A stretch of 64,000 nt of DNA from Desulfuromonas soudanensis (GTDB lineage: Bacteria > Desulfobacterota > Desulfuromonadia > Desulfuromonadales > WTL): the NCBI RefSeq assembly GCF_001278055.1, contig NZ_CP010802.1:310001-374000 (forward strand), read 5' to 3'. Under the pieces are notes generated by a model, which saw only the letters and a program-made list of their open reading frames with translations, had not been told where the DNA came from and ran no database searches. Shown piece after piece: positions 18,053 to 28,629 of the stretch (its first letter is position 1; every line of letters starts with the position of its first letter). The translations under genes and the position numbers were made by a program.

Positions 18053-20032
18053 ATGGAAGCGACACGGGAAATCTACTGGAACGTCGGGCACGGAGTCCTC
18101 TGGCCCATGTATCTCCTTACCTTTGCCGCCCTCGGCGTCTGCCTCGCCTGGTTTTCGCGGCGCCTGCCCGTCTACCGGCAGGGTCGTCCCCTCCTGCGCA
18201 CCGACCGTCCCGGAGAGCGTAGCGTCAACGCCCTGCGGGGGGTCCTCCTGCAGGGGAAGGTCCTGCGGCAAAAGGGAGCGGGAACGGCCCACTCCCTTTT
18301 CTTCTGGGGATTCTTCCTCCTGGCCATCGGCACGATGCTGATCTTTTTGCAGGCCGATTTGACCGATCCCCTCTTCGGCGTCCGCTTTCTCCGCGGAACC
18401 TTCTATGAGTATTTTTCCCTGATTCTCGATCTCTCCGGGGCGGTATCGCTCCTCATGCTCGGCGGCCTCTTCGTCCGCCGCTACCTGGTGCGCCCCGCCG
18501 GTCTCGAAAGCGGTCGCGCCGACTTCGTCGTGCACGCTCTCCTCTTCGCCATTGTGGTGAGCGGTTTTGTCGTCGAGGGGCTGCGCATGGCGGTCACCGA
18601 ACTCGTCGCCAACCCCGAGCTGGCCCGCTGGTCCCCCGTCGGTCTGGTGCTGGCCAGGGGGTTTTCCGGCACCTCCGAGGCGACGTTGCGCGCTCTCCAT
18701 CAGGGGCTCTGGTGGGGGCACTTCGCCCTGGTCCTCGCCTTCATCGTCGCCCTGCCGATGACCCGCCTGCGCCACATCCTCACCACCAGTTTCAACTATT
18801 TCTTCGCCGACCTGGGTCCCAAGGGGAACGTCGTCACCCTCGATCTCGAGGATGAGGGGAAGGAGACTTTCGGTGCCGCCAAAGTCAGCGACCTGACCTG
18901 GAAAGACATCTTTGACGCCGACGCCTGTACGCTGTGCAAGCGCTGCCAGGACCGCTGTCCGGCCCATGCCACAGACAAGCCGCTGTCGCCGATGCAGCTC
19001 ATCAGCCAGATCGGCGAGGCGGCCTTTAGCGCCCCCGAGGCGCCCCTCCTTGCGACGGTGGAGCGGGACGCCATCTGGTCCTGCACCACATGCCGCGCCT
19101 GCCAGGAGATCTGCCCGGCCGGCATCGAGCATCTCCCCAAGATCCTCGAAATCCGCCGCAACCTCGTCCTCATGGAGGGGGAGTTCCCCGGTGATGAAGC
19201 CGTGGCGGCGGTGGACAACACCGAGGTCAACGGCAACCCCCTGGGGATGGCCTTTGCCGCCCGCGGCGACTGGACCGAGGGGCTGGGGATCAAGACCCTC
19301 GAGGAGGACCCGGAGGTCGATATCCTCTACTTCGTCGGCTGCTACGCCTCCTTCGACAAACGCAACATCAAGATCGCCCGCTCCTTCGTCCGCCTCTGCC
19401 AGGGCGCCGGCATCAAGGTCGGCATCCTCGGCCGGGAGGAGAAGTGCTGCGGCGATCCGGTGCGCAAGCTCGGCAACGAATACCTCTACCAGAATCAGGC
19501 CGCAGAAAACATCGAGCGCATCCAGGGATACGGCGTCCGGCAGATCGTCACCACCTGCCCCCACTGCTTCAACGCCCTCGGCAAGGATTACCGGGATCTC
19601 GGCCTCGATGTGCCGGTGGAGCACTACACCGTCTTTCTCCACCGTCTCCTGGAAGAAGGACGCCTCCGGGTGAAGTCTGAGCCCTTCTCCTGCACCTATC
19701 ACGACTCCTGCTACCTCGGGCGATACAACGACATCCTCGCCGAACCCCGGGCGCTGATCCGCGCCGCCGGGGGAGAGCTGCTGGAGATGGAGCGCCACGG
19801 ACTGGAGTCCTTCTGCTGCGGCGCCGGCGGCGGGCGGATCCTCGTCGAGGAAAAACTCGGCATCCGCATCAGCGAAACCCGGGCGAAAATGGCCGCCGCC
19901 ACCGGCGCCGCCGTTTTGGTCTCCAACTGCCCTTTTTGCCTCTCCATGTTCGAGGACGGGATCAAGGGGGCCGAGCTCCCGGGAGACCTGGTGCCGCGGG
20001 ATATCGCCGAAATCCTGGCGGAGCGGCTTTAA
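18053..20032 (+). CDS. membrane Fe-S oxidoreductase, Etf:quinone oxidoreductase-like
   Basis: A 659-residue protein. The N-terminal third (about 15-245) has several membrane segments of the nitrate-reductase-gamma (NarI) type. It is followed by two [4Fe-4S] motifs (CTLCKRCQDRCP about 293 and CTTCRACQEICP about 345) and two CCG domains as in heterodisulfide reductase HdrD (GCYASFDKR ... CCGDPVRK and SCYLGRYND ... CCGAGGGR). In anaerobes such proteins next to etfAB are thought to pass electrons from EtfAB to menaquinone. Genes etfB and etfA follow, supporting that role here. It is the first gene of the operon driven by the sigma-54 promoter at 17953. Confidence 0.9.
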   Translation: MEATREIYWNVGHGVLWPMYLLTFAALGVCLAWFSRRLPVYRQGRPLLRTDRPGERSVNALRGVLLQGKVLRQKGAGTAHSLFFWGFFLLAIGTMLIFLQADLTDPLFGVRFLRGTFYEYFSLILDLSGAVSLLMLGGLFVRRYLVRPAGLESGRADFVVHALLFAIVVSGFVVEGLRMAVTELVANPELARWSPVGLVLARGFSGTSEATLRALHQGLWWGHFALVLAFIVALPMTRLRHILTTSFNYFFADLGPKGNVVTLDLEDEGKETFGAAKVSDLTWKDIFDADACTLCKRCQDRCPAHATDKPLSPMQLISQIGEAAFSAPEAPLLATVERDAIWSCTTCRACQEICPAGIEHLPKILEIRRNLVLMEGEFPGDEAVAAVDNTEVNGNPLGMAFAARGDWTEGLGIKTLEEDPEVDILYFVGCYASFDKRNIKIARSFVRLCQGAGIKVGILGREEKCCGDPVRKLGNEYLYQNQAAENIERIQGYGVRQIVTTCPHCFNALGKDYRDLGLDVPVEHYTVFLHRLLEEGRLRVKSEPFSCTYHDSCYLGRYNDILAEPRALIRAAGGELLEMERHGLESFCCGAGGGRILVEEKLGIRISETRAKMAAATGAAVLVSNCPFCLSMFEDGIKGAELPGDLVPRDIAEILAERL

Positions 20033-20048
20033 ATCGAGGGGCTTGCCG

Positions 20049-20181
20049 ACCACAGAGGCACCGAGCCACTGAGGTAAGCTAACCCACGAAAGTGTTTGAA
20101 AAATAGCAAGGGGCACGGGTTGGTCATGCTCTTTTGCCCGGGATTGTAAAGCCTTTCTCCGTGTCTCTGTGTCTCTGTGGT
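20049..20181. repeat. intergenic hairpin repeat, copy 1
   Basis: Inverted-repeat arms (20049-20074 and 20156-20181) built from the CACAGAG/CTCTGTG unit (ACCACAGAG at the left end, CTCTGTGGT at the right end), around an unrelated centre. Related copies lie at 23133, 26163 and 27511, all between genes of the same operon. Confidence 0.8.
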
Positions 20182-20216
20182 TCAATCAGTTTTTCCTAAA
20201 AAACCGGAGGTCAGCG

Positions 20217-20987
20217 ATGAAAATTCTTGTGTGCATCAAACAGGTTCCGGATATGGAATCGAAGTTTAAAATCAACGGCGAGGGGCTCTGGTACGAGGAG
20301 GCCAATCTCGCCTGGCGGATCAACGAATACGACGAGTACGCCATCGAGCAGGCGGTGCAGGTCAAGGAGCAGGTCGGCGAGGCGGAAATCACCGTCCTCT
20401 CCGTCGGGCCCGAGCGGGTCAGGGAGGCGATGAAGAAGGCTCTGGCCATGGGGTGCGACCGCGGCGTGCAGATTGCCTGCGACGACCCCTGGCGCCGGGA
20501 TTCTTTCGAGATTGCCTCGTTGATCGCCGAGTACGCGGCAAAGGAGTCCTTCGACCTGATCTTTACCGGCATGCAGTCCCAGGACCGCGGCTCGGCTCAG
20601 GTGGGAACCCTTCTCGGCGAGATGCTCGGGGCCCCGGTGCTGACGACGGTGGTGGATTTTTCCTGGGACGGGACGAAGATCACGGCCCGGCGCGAACTTG
20701 AAGGGGGAATGAAGGGGGTGGTCCGGACGCCCCTTCCGGCGGTGGTCACCTGTCAACTGGGGCTCAACACCCCCCGTTATCCGACCCTTCCCAACATCAT
20801 GAAGGCCAAGAAGAAGGAAATCGTCTCCCTCCCGGTGGCCGACCTTGCCGGCGTCGAGGGGCGCCTGGCCACGGAGAAGACCGCCTTCCCGGAGAAGAAG
20901 GGGAGCGGTCTCGTACTCGAGGGGGAACCCAGGGAAATGGCCGGACAGCTCCTTGGCATTCTGCGCCTGAAGACCAAAGTACTCTAG
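20217..20987 (+). CDS. etfB: electron transfer flavoprotein beta subunit
   Basis: The beta subunit of the FAD/AMP-containing Etf heterodimer that accepts electrons from acyl-CoA dehydrogenases. The 256 residues start MKILVCIKQVPDM, the usual EtfB N-terminus, at ATG 20217 after CGGAGG (20205-20210). The family signature region ARRELEGGMKGVVRTPLPAVVTCQLGLNTPRYPTLPNIMKAKKK-type segment lies about 160-205. The etfA gene follows after 9 bases. It sits between a membrane Fe-S oxidoreductase and beta-oxidation genes, so its electron donors are probably the two acyl-CoA dehydrogenases at 24986 and 26341. Confidence 0.96.
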   Translation: MKILVCIKQVPDMESKFKINGEGLWYEEANLAWRINEYDEYAIEQAVQVKEQVGEAEITVLSVGPERVREAMKKALAMGCDRGVQIACDDPWRRDSFEIASLIAEYAAKESFDLIFTGMQSQDRGSAQVGTLLGEMLGAPVLTTVVDFSWDGTKITARRELEGGMKGVVRTPLPAVVTCQLGLNTPRYPTLPNIMKAKKKEIVSLPVADLAGVEGRLATEKTAFPEKKGSGLVLEGEPREMAGQLLGILRLKTKVL

Positions 20988-20996
20988 GAGGTATAA

Positions 20997-21911
20997 ATGA
21001 AAGCATTACTGGTTGCCGAGTGCCGCGGCGGAGAGTTCCTCGAGAGCAGTTATGAACTGGCGGGCTTTGCCGCCGCCCTCGGGGCCGAGAGCGTGATGTT
21101 CTGCATGGGCGGCGACGCCCCGCCGGCCTTTGCCGGGACCCTTTATCAGGCCGACGCTGCGGTCTGCGGCGAATTCAATCCGGCGCTGCACAAGGCGCTG
21201 CTCCTCCAGGTCATCGACAGGGAGAAGCCCGATCTGGTGGTCTTCTGCCACTCCTCCTACGGCTGGGACCTCGCCCCGCGGCTGGCTCTGGCCCTCAAGG
21301 CGGGACAGGTCTCGGAAGTCGTCGCCCTGGCCGAGGGCGGCTATGTCGTTCCGGCCTGCAACTCCAAGTTGCGTCGCACCGTGCGCCCCAGCACGGCCTT
21401 GACCGTCGTCACCCTGCAGTCCGGCGCCTTCCCGCCCCTCAAGGAGGAGGGCGCGGCGCCGCCGATCATCTCCCTGGCGCCGCCGGCAACGGAGGGGGGG
21501 ATGGAATTCCTCGGCTACGAGGCGGCCGAAATCGGCGAAGTCGATCTGAGCCGCGCCGAGGTCATCGTCAGTGCCGGGCGCGGTATCGGCAAGAAGGAGA
21601 ACATCAGTCTGATCGCCGATCTCGCCCGGGCGATGGGGGGGGAGCTCGGCGCCAGCCGCCCGGTGGTCGACGCCGGCTGGGCTCCCCACGATCGCCAGGT
21701 TGGAAGCACCGGTCAGGCCGTCTCCCCCAAACTCTACATGGCCTGCGGCATCTCCGGGGCCGTGCAGCACCTGATGGGGATGAAGAAGTCCGATTTCATC
21801 GTCGCCATCAACAGCGACCGCGACGCCCCCATCGGCGAGGTGGCCGACGTTCTGGTGGTCGCTGACCTCAAGGAGTTCGTCCCGGCCCTGATCGCCCAGT
21901 TGCAGGTTTGA
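20997..21911 (+). CDS. etfA: electron transfer flavoprotein alpha subunit
   Basis: A 304-residue EtfA. The C-terminal FAD-binding domain is clear (about 180-300): VSAGRGIGKKENISLIADLA, GASRPVVDAGW, QVGSTGQAVSPKLYMACGISGAVQHLMGM and FIVAINSDRDAPIGEVADVLVVADL. The length is near the short end of the family, without the extra ferredoxin domain found in some anaerobic EtfA proteins. RBS AGGAGG precedes ATG 20997. It partners with the etfB product and delivers electrons to the membrane oxidoreductase encoded upstream. Confidence 0.96.
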   Translation: MKALLVAECRGGEFLESSYELAGFAAALGAESVMFCMGGDAPPAFAGTLYQADAAVCGEFNPALHKALLLQVIDREKPDLVVFCHSSYGWDLAPRLALALKAGQVSEVVALAEGGYVVPACNSKLRRTVRPSTALTVVTLQSGAFPPLKEEGAAPPIISLAPPATEGGMEFLGYEAAEIGEVDLSRAEVIVSAGRGIGKKENISLIADLARAMGGELGASRPVVDAGWAPHDRQVGSTGQAVSPKLYMACGISGAVQHLMGMKKSDFIVAINSDRDAPIGEVADVLVVADLKEFVPALIAQLQV

Positions 21912-21941
21912 GTGAAATTATCTGGTCAACAAGGAGGAACG

Positions 21942-23117
21942 ATGGAAAACGTTTACGTTGTGGAGGCTCTGCGCACCCCTTTCGGCAGCTTCGGCGGGAC
22001 CCTGGCCGACGTGCCGGCGGCCCGGCTCGGGGCTGCGGTGATCGCCGGGCTCCTTGAGAGAAGCGGTGTGGCCCCCGAAGAAATCGGTCAGGTAATCGCC
22101 GGACAGGTTCTCTCCGGAGGCGCCGGCCAGGCCCCGGCGCGGCAGGCGATGCGCTACGCAGGGATCCCCGACCAGATTCCGGCCCTGACCATCAACAAGG
22201 TCTGCGGCAGCGGACTCAAGGCGATCATGCTCGGCGCCGACGCCATCCGCCTCGGCGACTCCGAAACGGTGATCGCCGGCGGGATGGAGAACATGTCGAT
22301 GGCCCCCTACGCCCTCCCTTCGGCACGATTCGGACTGCGCCTGGGTAAGGGGGAAGCCGTCGACCTGCTGGTTCACGACGCCCTCACCGACCCCTATTCC
22401 GGCCGCCACATGGGGGAGATCGCCGAGGCGCGGGTCATCGCCCACGGCCTCACCCGGGAGGCACAGGACGCCTTTGCCGGCGAATCGTACCGCCGCGCCC
22501 AGCTGGCGCAGACCAGCGGGGTCTTCAAGGGCGAGACGGTGGCCGTGGTCAAGGCGTCGCGCAAGGGGGACCTGACGGTGGATCAGGACGAGGAGCCGTT
22601 CCGCGGCGACATCGCCAAGCTCGGCTCCCTGCGCCCGGCCTTCGACAAGAACGGCACACTCACCGCCGGCAATGCCTCGAGCATCAACGACGGCGCCGCT
22701 TTTGCCCTTCTCGCCGGCGAGAAGGCGGTGAAACGCCTCGGCCTCAAGCCGAAGGCCCGGCTGGTGGCCTACGCCACCAACTCCCTCCCTCCCGATCTCT
22801 TCCCCGACGCCCCCGTCGGCGCCATCGAGCGGGCCTGTGCCAAGGCCGGCCTCACCACAGCCGACATCGGCCTGTGGGAAATCAACGAGGCCTTCGCCGC
22901 GGTGACGATGATCGCCATCAAGGAACTCGGTCTCGATCCCCAGAAGGTCAACGTCAACGGCGGCGCCTGCGCCCTCGGCCATCCCGTCGGCGCCAGCGGC
23001 GCCCGGCTGGTGGCGACCCTCGTCGCCGAGATGCAGCGCCGCGGCGAGCGCTATGGTCTGGCGACGTTGTGCATCGGCGGCGGCGAGGCGGTGGCGGCGA
23101 TCTTCGAGCGGGTCTAG
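21942..23117 (+). CDS. acetyl-CoA C-acyltransferase (thiolase)
   Basis: Cleaves 3-ketoacyl-CoA with CoA to acetyl-CoA and a shortened acyl-CoA. The 391 residues have the catalytic cysteine at Cys88 (NKVCGSGLKA), the histidine motif INEAFA, GGACALGHPVGASGAR, and the second active-site cysteine in TLCIGGGEA. ATG 21942 follows AAGGAGGAACG; the frame extends to a GTG at 21912 that lacks a ribosome site. The family cannot be split by eye into acetoacetyl-CoA and longer-chain thiolases. It sits in the operon between etfA and the 3-hydroxyacyl-CoA dehydrogenase. Confidence 0.95.
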   Translation: MENVYVVEALRTPFGSFGGTLADVPAARLGAAVIAGLLERSGVAPEEIGQVIAGQVLSGGAGQAPARQAMRYAGIPDQIPALTINKVCGSGLKAIMLGADAIRLGDSETVIAGGMENMSMAPYALPSARFGLRLGKGEAVDLLVHDALTDPYSGRHMGEIAEARVIAHGLTREAQDAFAGESYRRAQLAQTSGVFKGETVAVVKASRKGDLTVDQDEEPFRGDIAKLGSLRPAFDKNGTLTAGNASSINDGAAFALLAGEKAVKRLGLKPKARLVAYATNSLPPDLFPDAPVGAIERACAKAGLTTADIGLWEINEAFAAVTMIAIKELGLDPQKVNVNGGACALGHPVGASGARLVATLVAEMQRRGERYGLATLCIGGGEAVAAIFERV

Positions 23118-23132
23118 ACAAATGCATAAGCA

Positions 23133-23234
23133 TCAACGGAGAGAACGCAGAGAAAAACCGGAGATCGCAGAGGAAAGCTTCTGTCCTCAAAAATCTCTGC
23201 GTACTCGCTTTTCACCTCAGCGCCTCTGCGTTGA
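23133..23234. repeat. intergenic hairpin repeat, copy 2 (divergent)
   Basis: An imperfect inverted repeat with ends TCAACG and CGTTGA and internal CGCAGAG/CTCTGCG units. It is a variant of the CACAGAG family of copies 1, 3 and 4, located between the thiolase and dehydrogenase genes. Confidence 0.65.
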
Positions 23235-23283
23235 AAGCCTTGTCGTCAGACTCTTATCAATAAAATAAACGGGAGAACTAAGT

Positions 23284-24135
23284 ATGGCGATTAACAGAAT
23301 CATGGTCATCGGCGCCGGGCAGATGGGGGGCGGCATCGCCCAGGTGGCGGCGCAGAGCGGGCTGGAGGTGGTCCTCAACGACCTGAAGCCGGAATTCATC
23401 CACCGCGGCCTGGCGGTCATCGCCAAAAACCTTTCGCGCAGCGTCGAGAAGGAGCGGATTGCCGTCGCCGAAAAGGAGGCGATCCTCGGCCGGATCGTCC
23501 CCTCGACGGATCTTGCCGATGCCGCCGCAGTCGATTTCGTCGTCGAGGCCGCTTCGGAAAACATGGAGATCAAGAGCGGCATTTTCCGCGCCCTCGACAA
23601 GGCGGCGCGCCCCGGGGTGATCCTGGCCACCAACACCTCGTCGTTGCCGATCACCGAGGTGGCGGCGGTGACCTCCCGCCCCGGGTCGGTGATCGGCATG
23701 CACTTCATGAATCCGGTGCCGGTGATGCCGCTGGTCGAAGTGATTCGCGGTATCGCCACCACGGATGCCACCTTCGCCACCGTCGATGCCCTGGCCCGGG
23801 CGATGGGGAAGACCCCCGTCGAGGTCAACGATGCCCCCGGCTTCATTTCCAACCGGGTGCTGCTGCCGATGATCAACGAGGCGATCTTCTGCGTCTACGA
23901 GGGGGTCGCCACGCCGGAAGCCGTCGATCAGGTCATGAAGCTGGGGATGAATCACCCCATGGGGCCGCTGACCCTGGCCGACTTCATCGGACTCGACACC
24001 TGCCTGGCGATCATGGAGGTTCTCCACGAGGGGTTTGCCGACAGCAAGTACCGCCCCTGTCCGCTCCTGCGCAAGATGGTCAAGGCGGGATGGCTCGGCA
24101 AAAAGAGCGGCAAGGGGTTCTTCGAGTACGCCTGA
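23284..24135 (+). CDS. 3-hydroxyacyl-CoA (3-hydroxybutyryl-CoA) dehydrogenase
   Basis: Oxidises L-3-hydroxyacyl-CoA to 3-ketoacyl-CoA with NAD. The 283 residues match the single-function HBD/PaaH family. It has an N-terminal Rossmann motif GAGQMGGG (10-17), the catalytic histidine in [17 protein letters not shown], and the asparagine in [11 protein letters not shown]; the C-terminal dimerisation domain ends with [13 protein letters not shown]-like sequence. ATG 23284 has a weak GGGAGA ribosome site. The crotonase gene follows after 50 bases. Gene order thiolase-HBD-crotonase-acyl-CoA dehydrogenase is a full short-chain beta-oxidation set. Confidence 0.95.
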   Translation: MAINRIMVIGAGQMGGGIAQVAAQSGLEVVLNDLKPEFIHRGLAVIAKNLSRSVEKERIAVAEKEAILGRIVPSTDLADAAAVDFVVEAASENMEIKSGIFRALDKAARPGVILATNTSSLPITEVAAVTSRPGSVIGMHFMNPVPVMPLVEVIRGIATTDATFATVDALARAMGKTPVEVNDAPGFISNRVLLPMINEAIFCVYEGVATPEAVDQVMKLGMNHPMGPLTLADFIGLDTCLAIMEVLHEGFADSKYRPCPLLRKMVKAGWLGKKSGKGFFEYA

Positions 24136-24185
24136 GGCCAAAAGAGGTTCGCAACCACATAGTTCGCCCTGTCCAAGGAGTCATC

Positions 24186-24968
24186 ATGGAATTCAATAAC
24201 CTGCTGGTGGAAAAATCCGACGGCATAGCCACCGTCACCGTCAATCGCCCCAGGGCCCTCAACGCCCTCAACGAAGAGACCCTCGGGGAACTCCTCGCCT
24301 GCTTCGAGGGTCTGGAAGCCGACGCCTCCGTCCGGGCGGTGATCCTTACCGGCGCCGGGGAAAAGGCCTTCGTCGCCGGCGCCGATATCGCCGCGATGAA
24401 AGACCTCGACGCCGTCGCCGCCCGGGACTTCGCCCTCCTCGGCCATCAAGTGATGCACCTCATCGAACACCTCTCCAAACCGGTGATCGCGGCGGTGAAC
24501 GGCTTTGCCCTCGGCGGCGGCTGCGAACTGGCCCTGGCCTGCGATATCCGGTTCGCCGGCGACAACGCCCGCTTCGGGCAGCCGGAGGTCAACCTCGGGG
24601 TCATCCCCGGCTTCGGCGGCACCCAGCGCCTGCCGCGCCTCATCGGCAAGGGGAGGGCCAAGGAACTCCTTTTCACCGGCGATATGATCGACGCCGGAGA
24701 GGCTTTGCGCCTCGGCCTGGTCAACAGGGTCGTCCCCCCGGCCGAGCTCCTCGATGCGGCCCGGGTCCTGGCGGCCAAAATCGCCGCCAAGGGAGCCTTC
24801 GCCGTGGCGTTGTGCAAGGAGGCGGTCAACAACGGGCTGGAAATGGAAATGGACAAGGCCTGTCGTTTTGAGGCCGACCACTTCGCACTCTGTTTTGCCA
24901 CCGCCGACCAGAAGGAAGGAATGAGCGCCTTTCTGGAAAAACGGCCGGCCAACTTCTCGGGGCGCTGA
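24186..24968 (+). CDS. enoyl-CoA hydratase (crotonase)
   Basis: Hydrates trans-2-enoyl-CoA to 3-hydroxyacyl-CoA. The 260 residues are typical of short-chain crotonase. The oxyanion-hole and catalytic regions are visible: [16 protein letters not shown] (about 61-76), [19 protein letters not shown] with the first catalytic glutamate, and [21 protein letters not shown] with the second. ATG 24186 follows AAGGAG; the frame extends upstream without a ribosome site. It lies between HBD and an acyl-CoA dehydrogenase. Confidence 0.95.
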   Translation: MEFNNLLVEKSDGIATVTVNRPRALNALNEETLGELLACFEGLEADASVRAVILTGAGEKAFVAGADIAAMKDLDAVAARDFALLGHQVMHLIEHLSKPVIAAVNGFALGGGCELALACDIRFAGDNARFGQPEVNLGVIPGFGGTQRLPRLIGKGRAKELLFTGDMIDAGEALRLGLVNRVVPPAELLDAARVLAAKIAAKGAFAVALCKEAVNNGLEMEMDKACRFEADHFALCFATADQKEGMSAFLEKRPANFSGR

Positions 24969-24985
24969 GCGCAAGGAGAGTTCTG

Positions 24986-26143
24986 ATGTATCTCGATCTC
25001 AACGAAGAACAGCGGCTGATTCAGGAGACCGCCCGGGATTTCGCCGCCTCGGTCCTGGCACCGGCGGCCGCCGCCCTCGACCGGGGGGGGGAGCAGGAGG
25101 CCTATTTCGCCCATCTGCACCAGCTGGCCGAACTCGGTTTTATGGGGCTCAACGTCAAGGAGGAGTACGGCGGCTCCGAGGCCGGGGTCGTCGCCTTTTC
25201 CGTCGCCCTGACGGAGATCGCCCGCGCCTGCGCCTCGACGGCGGTCACCGTCTCGGTCAACAACATGGTCTGCGAGGTGATCCAGAGCATCGGCAACGAA
25301 GAGCAGCGCCGGAAATACATCCCGAAAATCTGCAGCGGCCAGTACCGGGCCGGGGCCTTCGCCCTCACCGAGACGGGTGCGGGCTCGGACCCGGCGGGGA
25401 TGACGACAAGTGCCGTCGCCGACGGCGATTCCTGGGTGCTTAACGGCTCGAAGATCTTCATCACCAGCGCTCCGTACGCCGGGGTCTTCGTCGTCTGGGC
25501 CGTCACCGACAGGGAGGCGCCCAAGGGGAAGGGGATCAGCTGTTTCCTGGTGGAGGCCGGCACTCCCGGTCTAATCATCGGCAAGGCCGAGGAAAAGATG
25601 GGGCAGCACGCCTCGGCGACCAACGAGGTGGTCTTCAACGACTGCCGGATCCCCGGAGAAGCCCTGATGGGGAAGCTCAACGACGGCTTCCGCATCGCCG
25701 TCGCCGAACTCGCCGGCGGGCGCATCGGCATCGGCTCCCTCGGCCTCGGCGTCGGCCTGGCGGCCATGGACTGCGCCACGGCCTACGCCCTGGCGCGCAG
25801 CCAGTTCGGCCAGAAGATCTCCTCCTTCCAGGCCATCCAGTGGAAGATCGCCGACGCCTACACCGAACTCGAGGGGGCGCGCCTCCTCCTCATGCAGGCC
25901 GCCTTCAAAAAGGAGCAGGGGAAACCCTTCGCCAAGGAGGCGTCCATGGCCAAGCTCTTTGCCACCGAGTCGGCCAATCGCGCCTGCTACGAGGCGGTGC
26001 AGATCCTCGGCGGCTACGGCTATACCCGCGACTACCCGGTGGAACGCTACGCCCGCGACGCCCGGATCACCACCATCTACGAAGGGACGAGCGAGATCCA
26101 GCGCCTGATCGTCTCGCGGGAGATCCTGCGGGGGTTTGCCTAG
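24986..26143 (+). CDS. acyl-CoA dehydrogenase 1 (short-chain type)
   Basis: An FAD enzyme that introduces the alpha-beta double bond into acyl-CoA and passes electrons to EtfAB. The 385 residues contain all family landmarks: [16 protein letters not shown] (FAD/substrate), [51 protein letters not shown] and the catalytic glutamate in [11 protein letters not shown] near the C-terminus, the position used by short-chain enzymes. RBS AAGGAG precedes ATG 24986. A second paralogue lies 200 bases downstream, so the two probably differ in substrate, for example straight versus branched acyl-CoA (inference). Confidence 0.95.
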   Translation: MYLDLNEEQRLIQETARDFAASVLAPAAAALDRGGEQEAYFAHLHQLAELGFMGLNVKEEYGGSEAGVVAFSVALTEIARACASTAVTVSVNNMVCEVIQSIGNEEQRRKYIPKICSGQYRAGAFALTETGAGSDPAGMTTSAVADGDSWVLNGSKIFITSAPYAGVFVVWAVTDREAPKGKGISCFLVEAGTPGLIIGKAEEKMGQHASATNEVVFNDCRIPGEALMGKLNDGFRIAVAELAGGRIGIGSLGLGVGLAAMDCATAYALARSQFGQKISSFQAIQWKIADAYTELEGARLLLMQAAFKKEQGKPFAKEASMAKLFATESANRACYEAVQILGGYGYTRDYPVERYARDARITTIYEGTSEIQRLIVSREILRGFA

Positions 26144-26162
26144 TTGAAATGGAAAGGCGTTA

Positions 26163-26299
26163 ACCACAGAGGCACAGAGACACAGAGAAAACCCTAAGAA
26201 AACACGCCAGAGATCCAAAAATACCCACCACAAGTTGTGGAAAGTTAACCCGGATCGAGAGATTTTAAATCTTCCTCTGTGTCTCTGTGCCTCTGTGGT
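26163..26299. repeat. intergenic hairpin repeat, copy 3
   Basis: Perfect 25-bp inverted arms (26163-26187 and 26275-26299), beginning ACCACAGAGGCACAGAG and ending CTCTGTGGT, separated by 87 bases. It is the best-preserved copy and fills most of the gap between the two acyl-CoA dehydrogenase genes. Confidence 0.88.
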
Positions 26300-26340
26300 G
26301 AAGATTTTAAAAAACGAAAACAAATCCATAAGGAGGTCCC

Positions 26341-27489
<1,149 letters not shown>

Positions 27490-27510
27490 TTTCCTTTTGA
27501 AAATCTGTTG

Positions 27511-27606
27511 CACCACAGAGACACAGAGGCACAGAGAAGGGCAAACCTCACCGGCGCCAGGTTCAGTTTTTAGTGCCTCCCTCTGTGTCTCAGTGCCTCT
27601 GTGGTG
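27511..27606. repeat. intergenic hairpin repeat, copy 4
   Basis: Near-perfect inverted arms starting CACCACAGAGACACAGAGG and ending CTCTGTGGTG, around a 40-45-base centre. It lies between acyl-CoA dehydrogenase 2 and the CoA-transferase alpha gene. Confidence 0.85.
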
Positions 27607-27652
27607 AAGCCCGTGTCCCGGATTTGATTGCCCCTTCGGGGAGGAGGATAGG

Positions 27653-28627
27653 ATGGCGAAAAAGAACAAGCGGATTTCACTGCAGGAGGCGGCTGCGCTC
27701 ATCGGCGACGGCAGCACCCTGACCTTTTCCGGATTCACCATCTGGCGCCGCCCCATGGCGCTCGTTTTCGAGCTCATCCGCCAGAAGAGGCGCGATCTGC
27801 ATCTCATCGAGGTCAACGGCGGTCCGCAGACCGAATTTCTCGTCGGCGCCGGCTGCGTCGCCGTCTGGGAATCGTGCTGGGTCGGTCATGAGCTCTACGG
27901 CAAGTACGGCGCCAACGTCTCGCGCAAGGTCGGCACCGGCGAGCTCCTCGTCGAGGATTACAGCCACGCCGAGATGACTTTCCGCATGGCGGCGGCCGCC
28001 GCCGGGATGCCCTTCTCCGTCAGCCAGTCGTCTTTGGGGACGGACCTGCACAACCCGGCCTACGACATGCTCGGCCGCGCCGGCAAACGCGACGGCCGCG
28101 ACGGCCGCATCGCCCGCCACAAGTATCAGTTCATGGACGACCCGTTCTACGGCGGAGGCCAGTACGTCCTGGCGCCGGCGCCGAAGATCGACGTGGCGGT
28201 CCTCAGCGTCCAGCAGGTCGGCGAGGGGGGAACGGTGCGCGTGGCGGGGCAGTATTACACCGACCCCGAGGTGGCCCGCGCGGCAAAAATTACCATCGCC
28301 GTCGCCGAGGAGATCGTTCCCGAAGAATACCTGCGGCGCAACAGCGACGCCAACACCATCCCTTCCCTGGAAGTCGACTACATCGTCGAGTGCCCCTGGA
28401 ACGCCCATCCCACTGGGATGTTCGGCCGCTATGACGTCGACGGCGACTTCCTCCGCGATTTCTACCAGCGCACCCGCACCCAGGAAGGATTCGACGCCTG
28501 GGCGCAGGAGTGGGTCTTCGGCCAGGATCACCTCTCCTATCTGGAGAAGCTCGGCTGGCCCCGCACCCTCGGGCTCAAGGCCAACAGCGCCGTCAACTAC
28601 AGCACCAGCGTCAAAAGGGGGGTGTGA
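27653..28627 (+). CDS. CoA-transferase family I, subunit A (glutaconate type)
   Basis: A 324-residue alpha-type subunit of the glutaconate CoA-transferase group. The N-terminal pattern ISLQEAAALIGDGSTLTFSGFT, then the SLGTDLHN...Y and PAPKIDVAVLSVQQVGEGGTVRVAG segments, are family-like. It should form a heterodimer with the product of the next gene (2-base gap). Related pairs transfer CoA between acids, and some (IpdAB) instead open rings of CoA esters, so the reaction is not fixed by sequence alone. In this operon, activation of the growth acid with acetyl- or succinyl-CoA is the simplest role. Confidence 0.85.
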   Translation: MAKKNKRISLQEAAALIGDGSTLTFSGFTIWRRPMALVFELIRQKRRDLHLIEVNGGPQTEFLVGAGCVAVWESCWVGHELYGKYGANVSRKVGTGELLVEDYSHAEMTFRMAAAAAGMPFSVSQSSLGTDLHNPAYDMLGRAGKRDGRDGRIARHKYQFMDDPFYGGGQYVLAPAPKIDVAVLSVQQVGEGGTVRVAGQYYTDPEVARAAKITIAVAEEIVPEEYLRRNSDANTIPSLEVDYIVECPWNAHPTGMFGRYDVDGDFLRDFYQRTRTQEGFDAWAQEWVFGQDHLSYLEKLGWPRTLGLKANSAVNYSTSVKRGV

Positions 28628-28629
28628 TC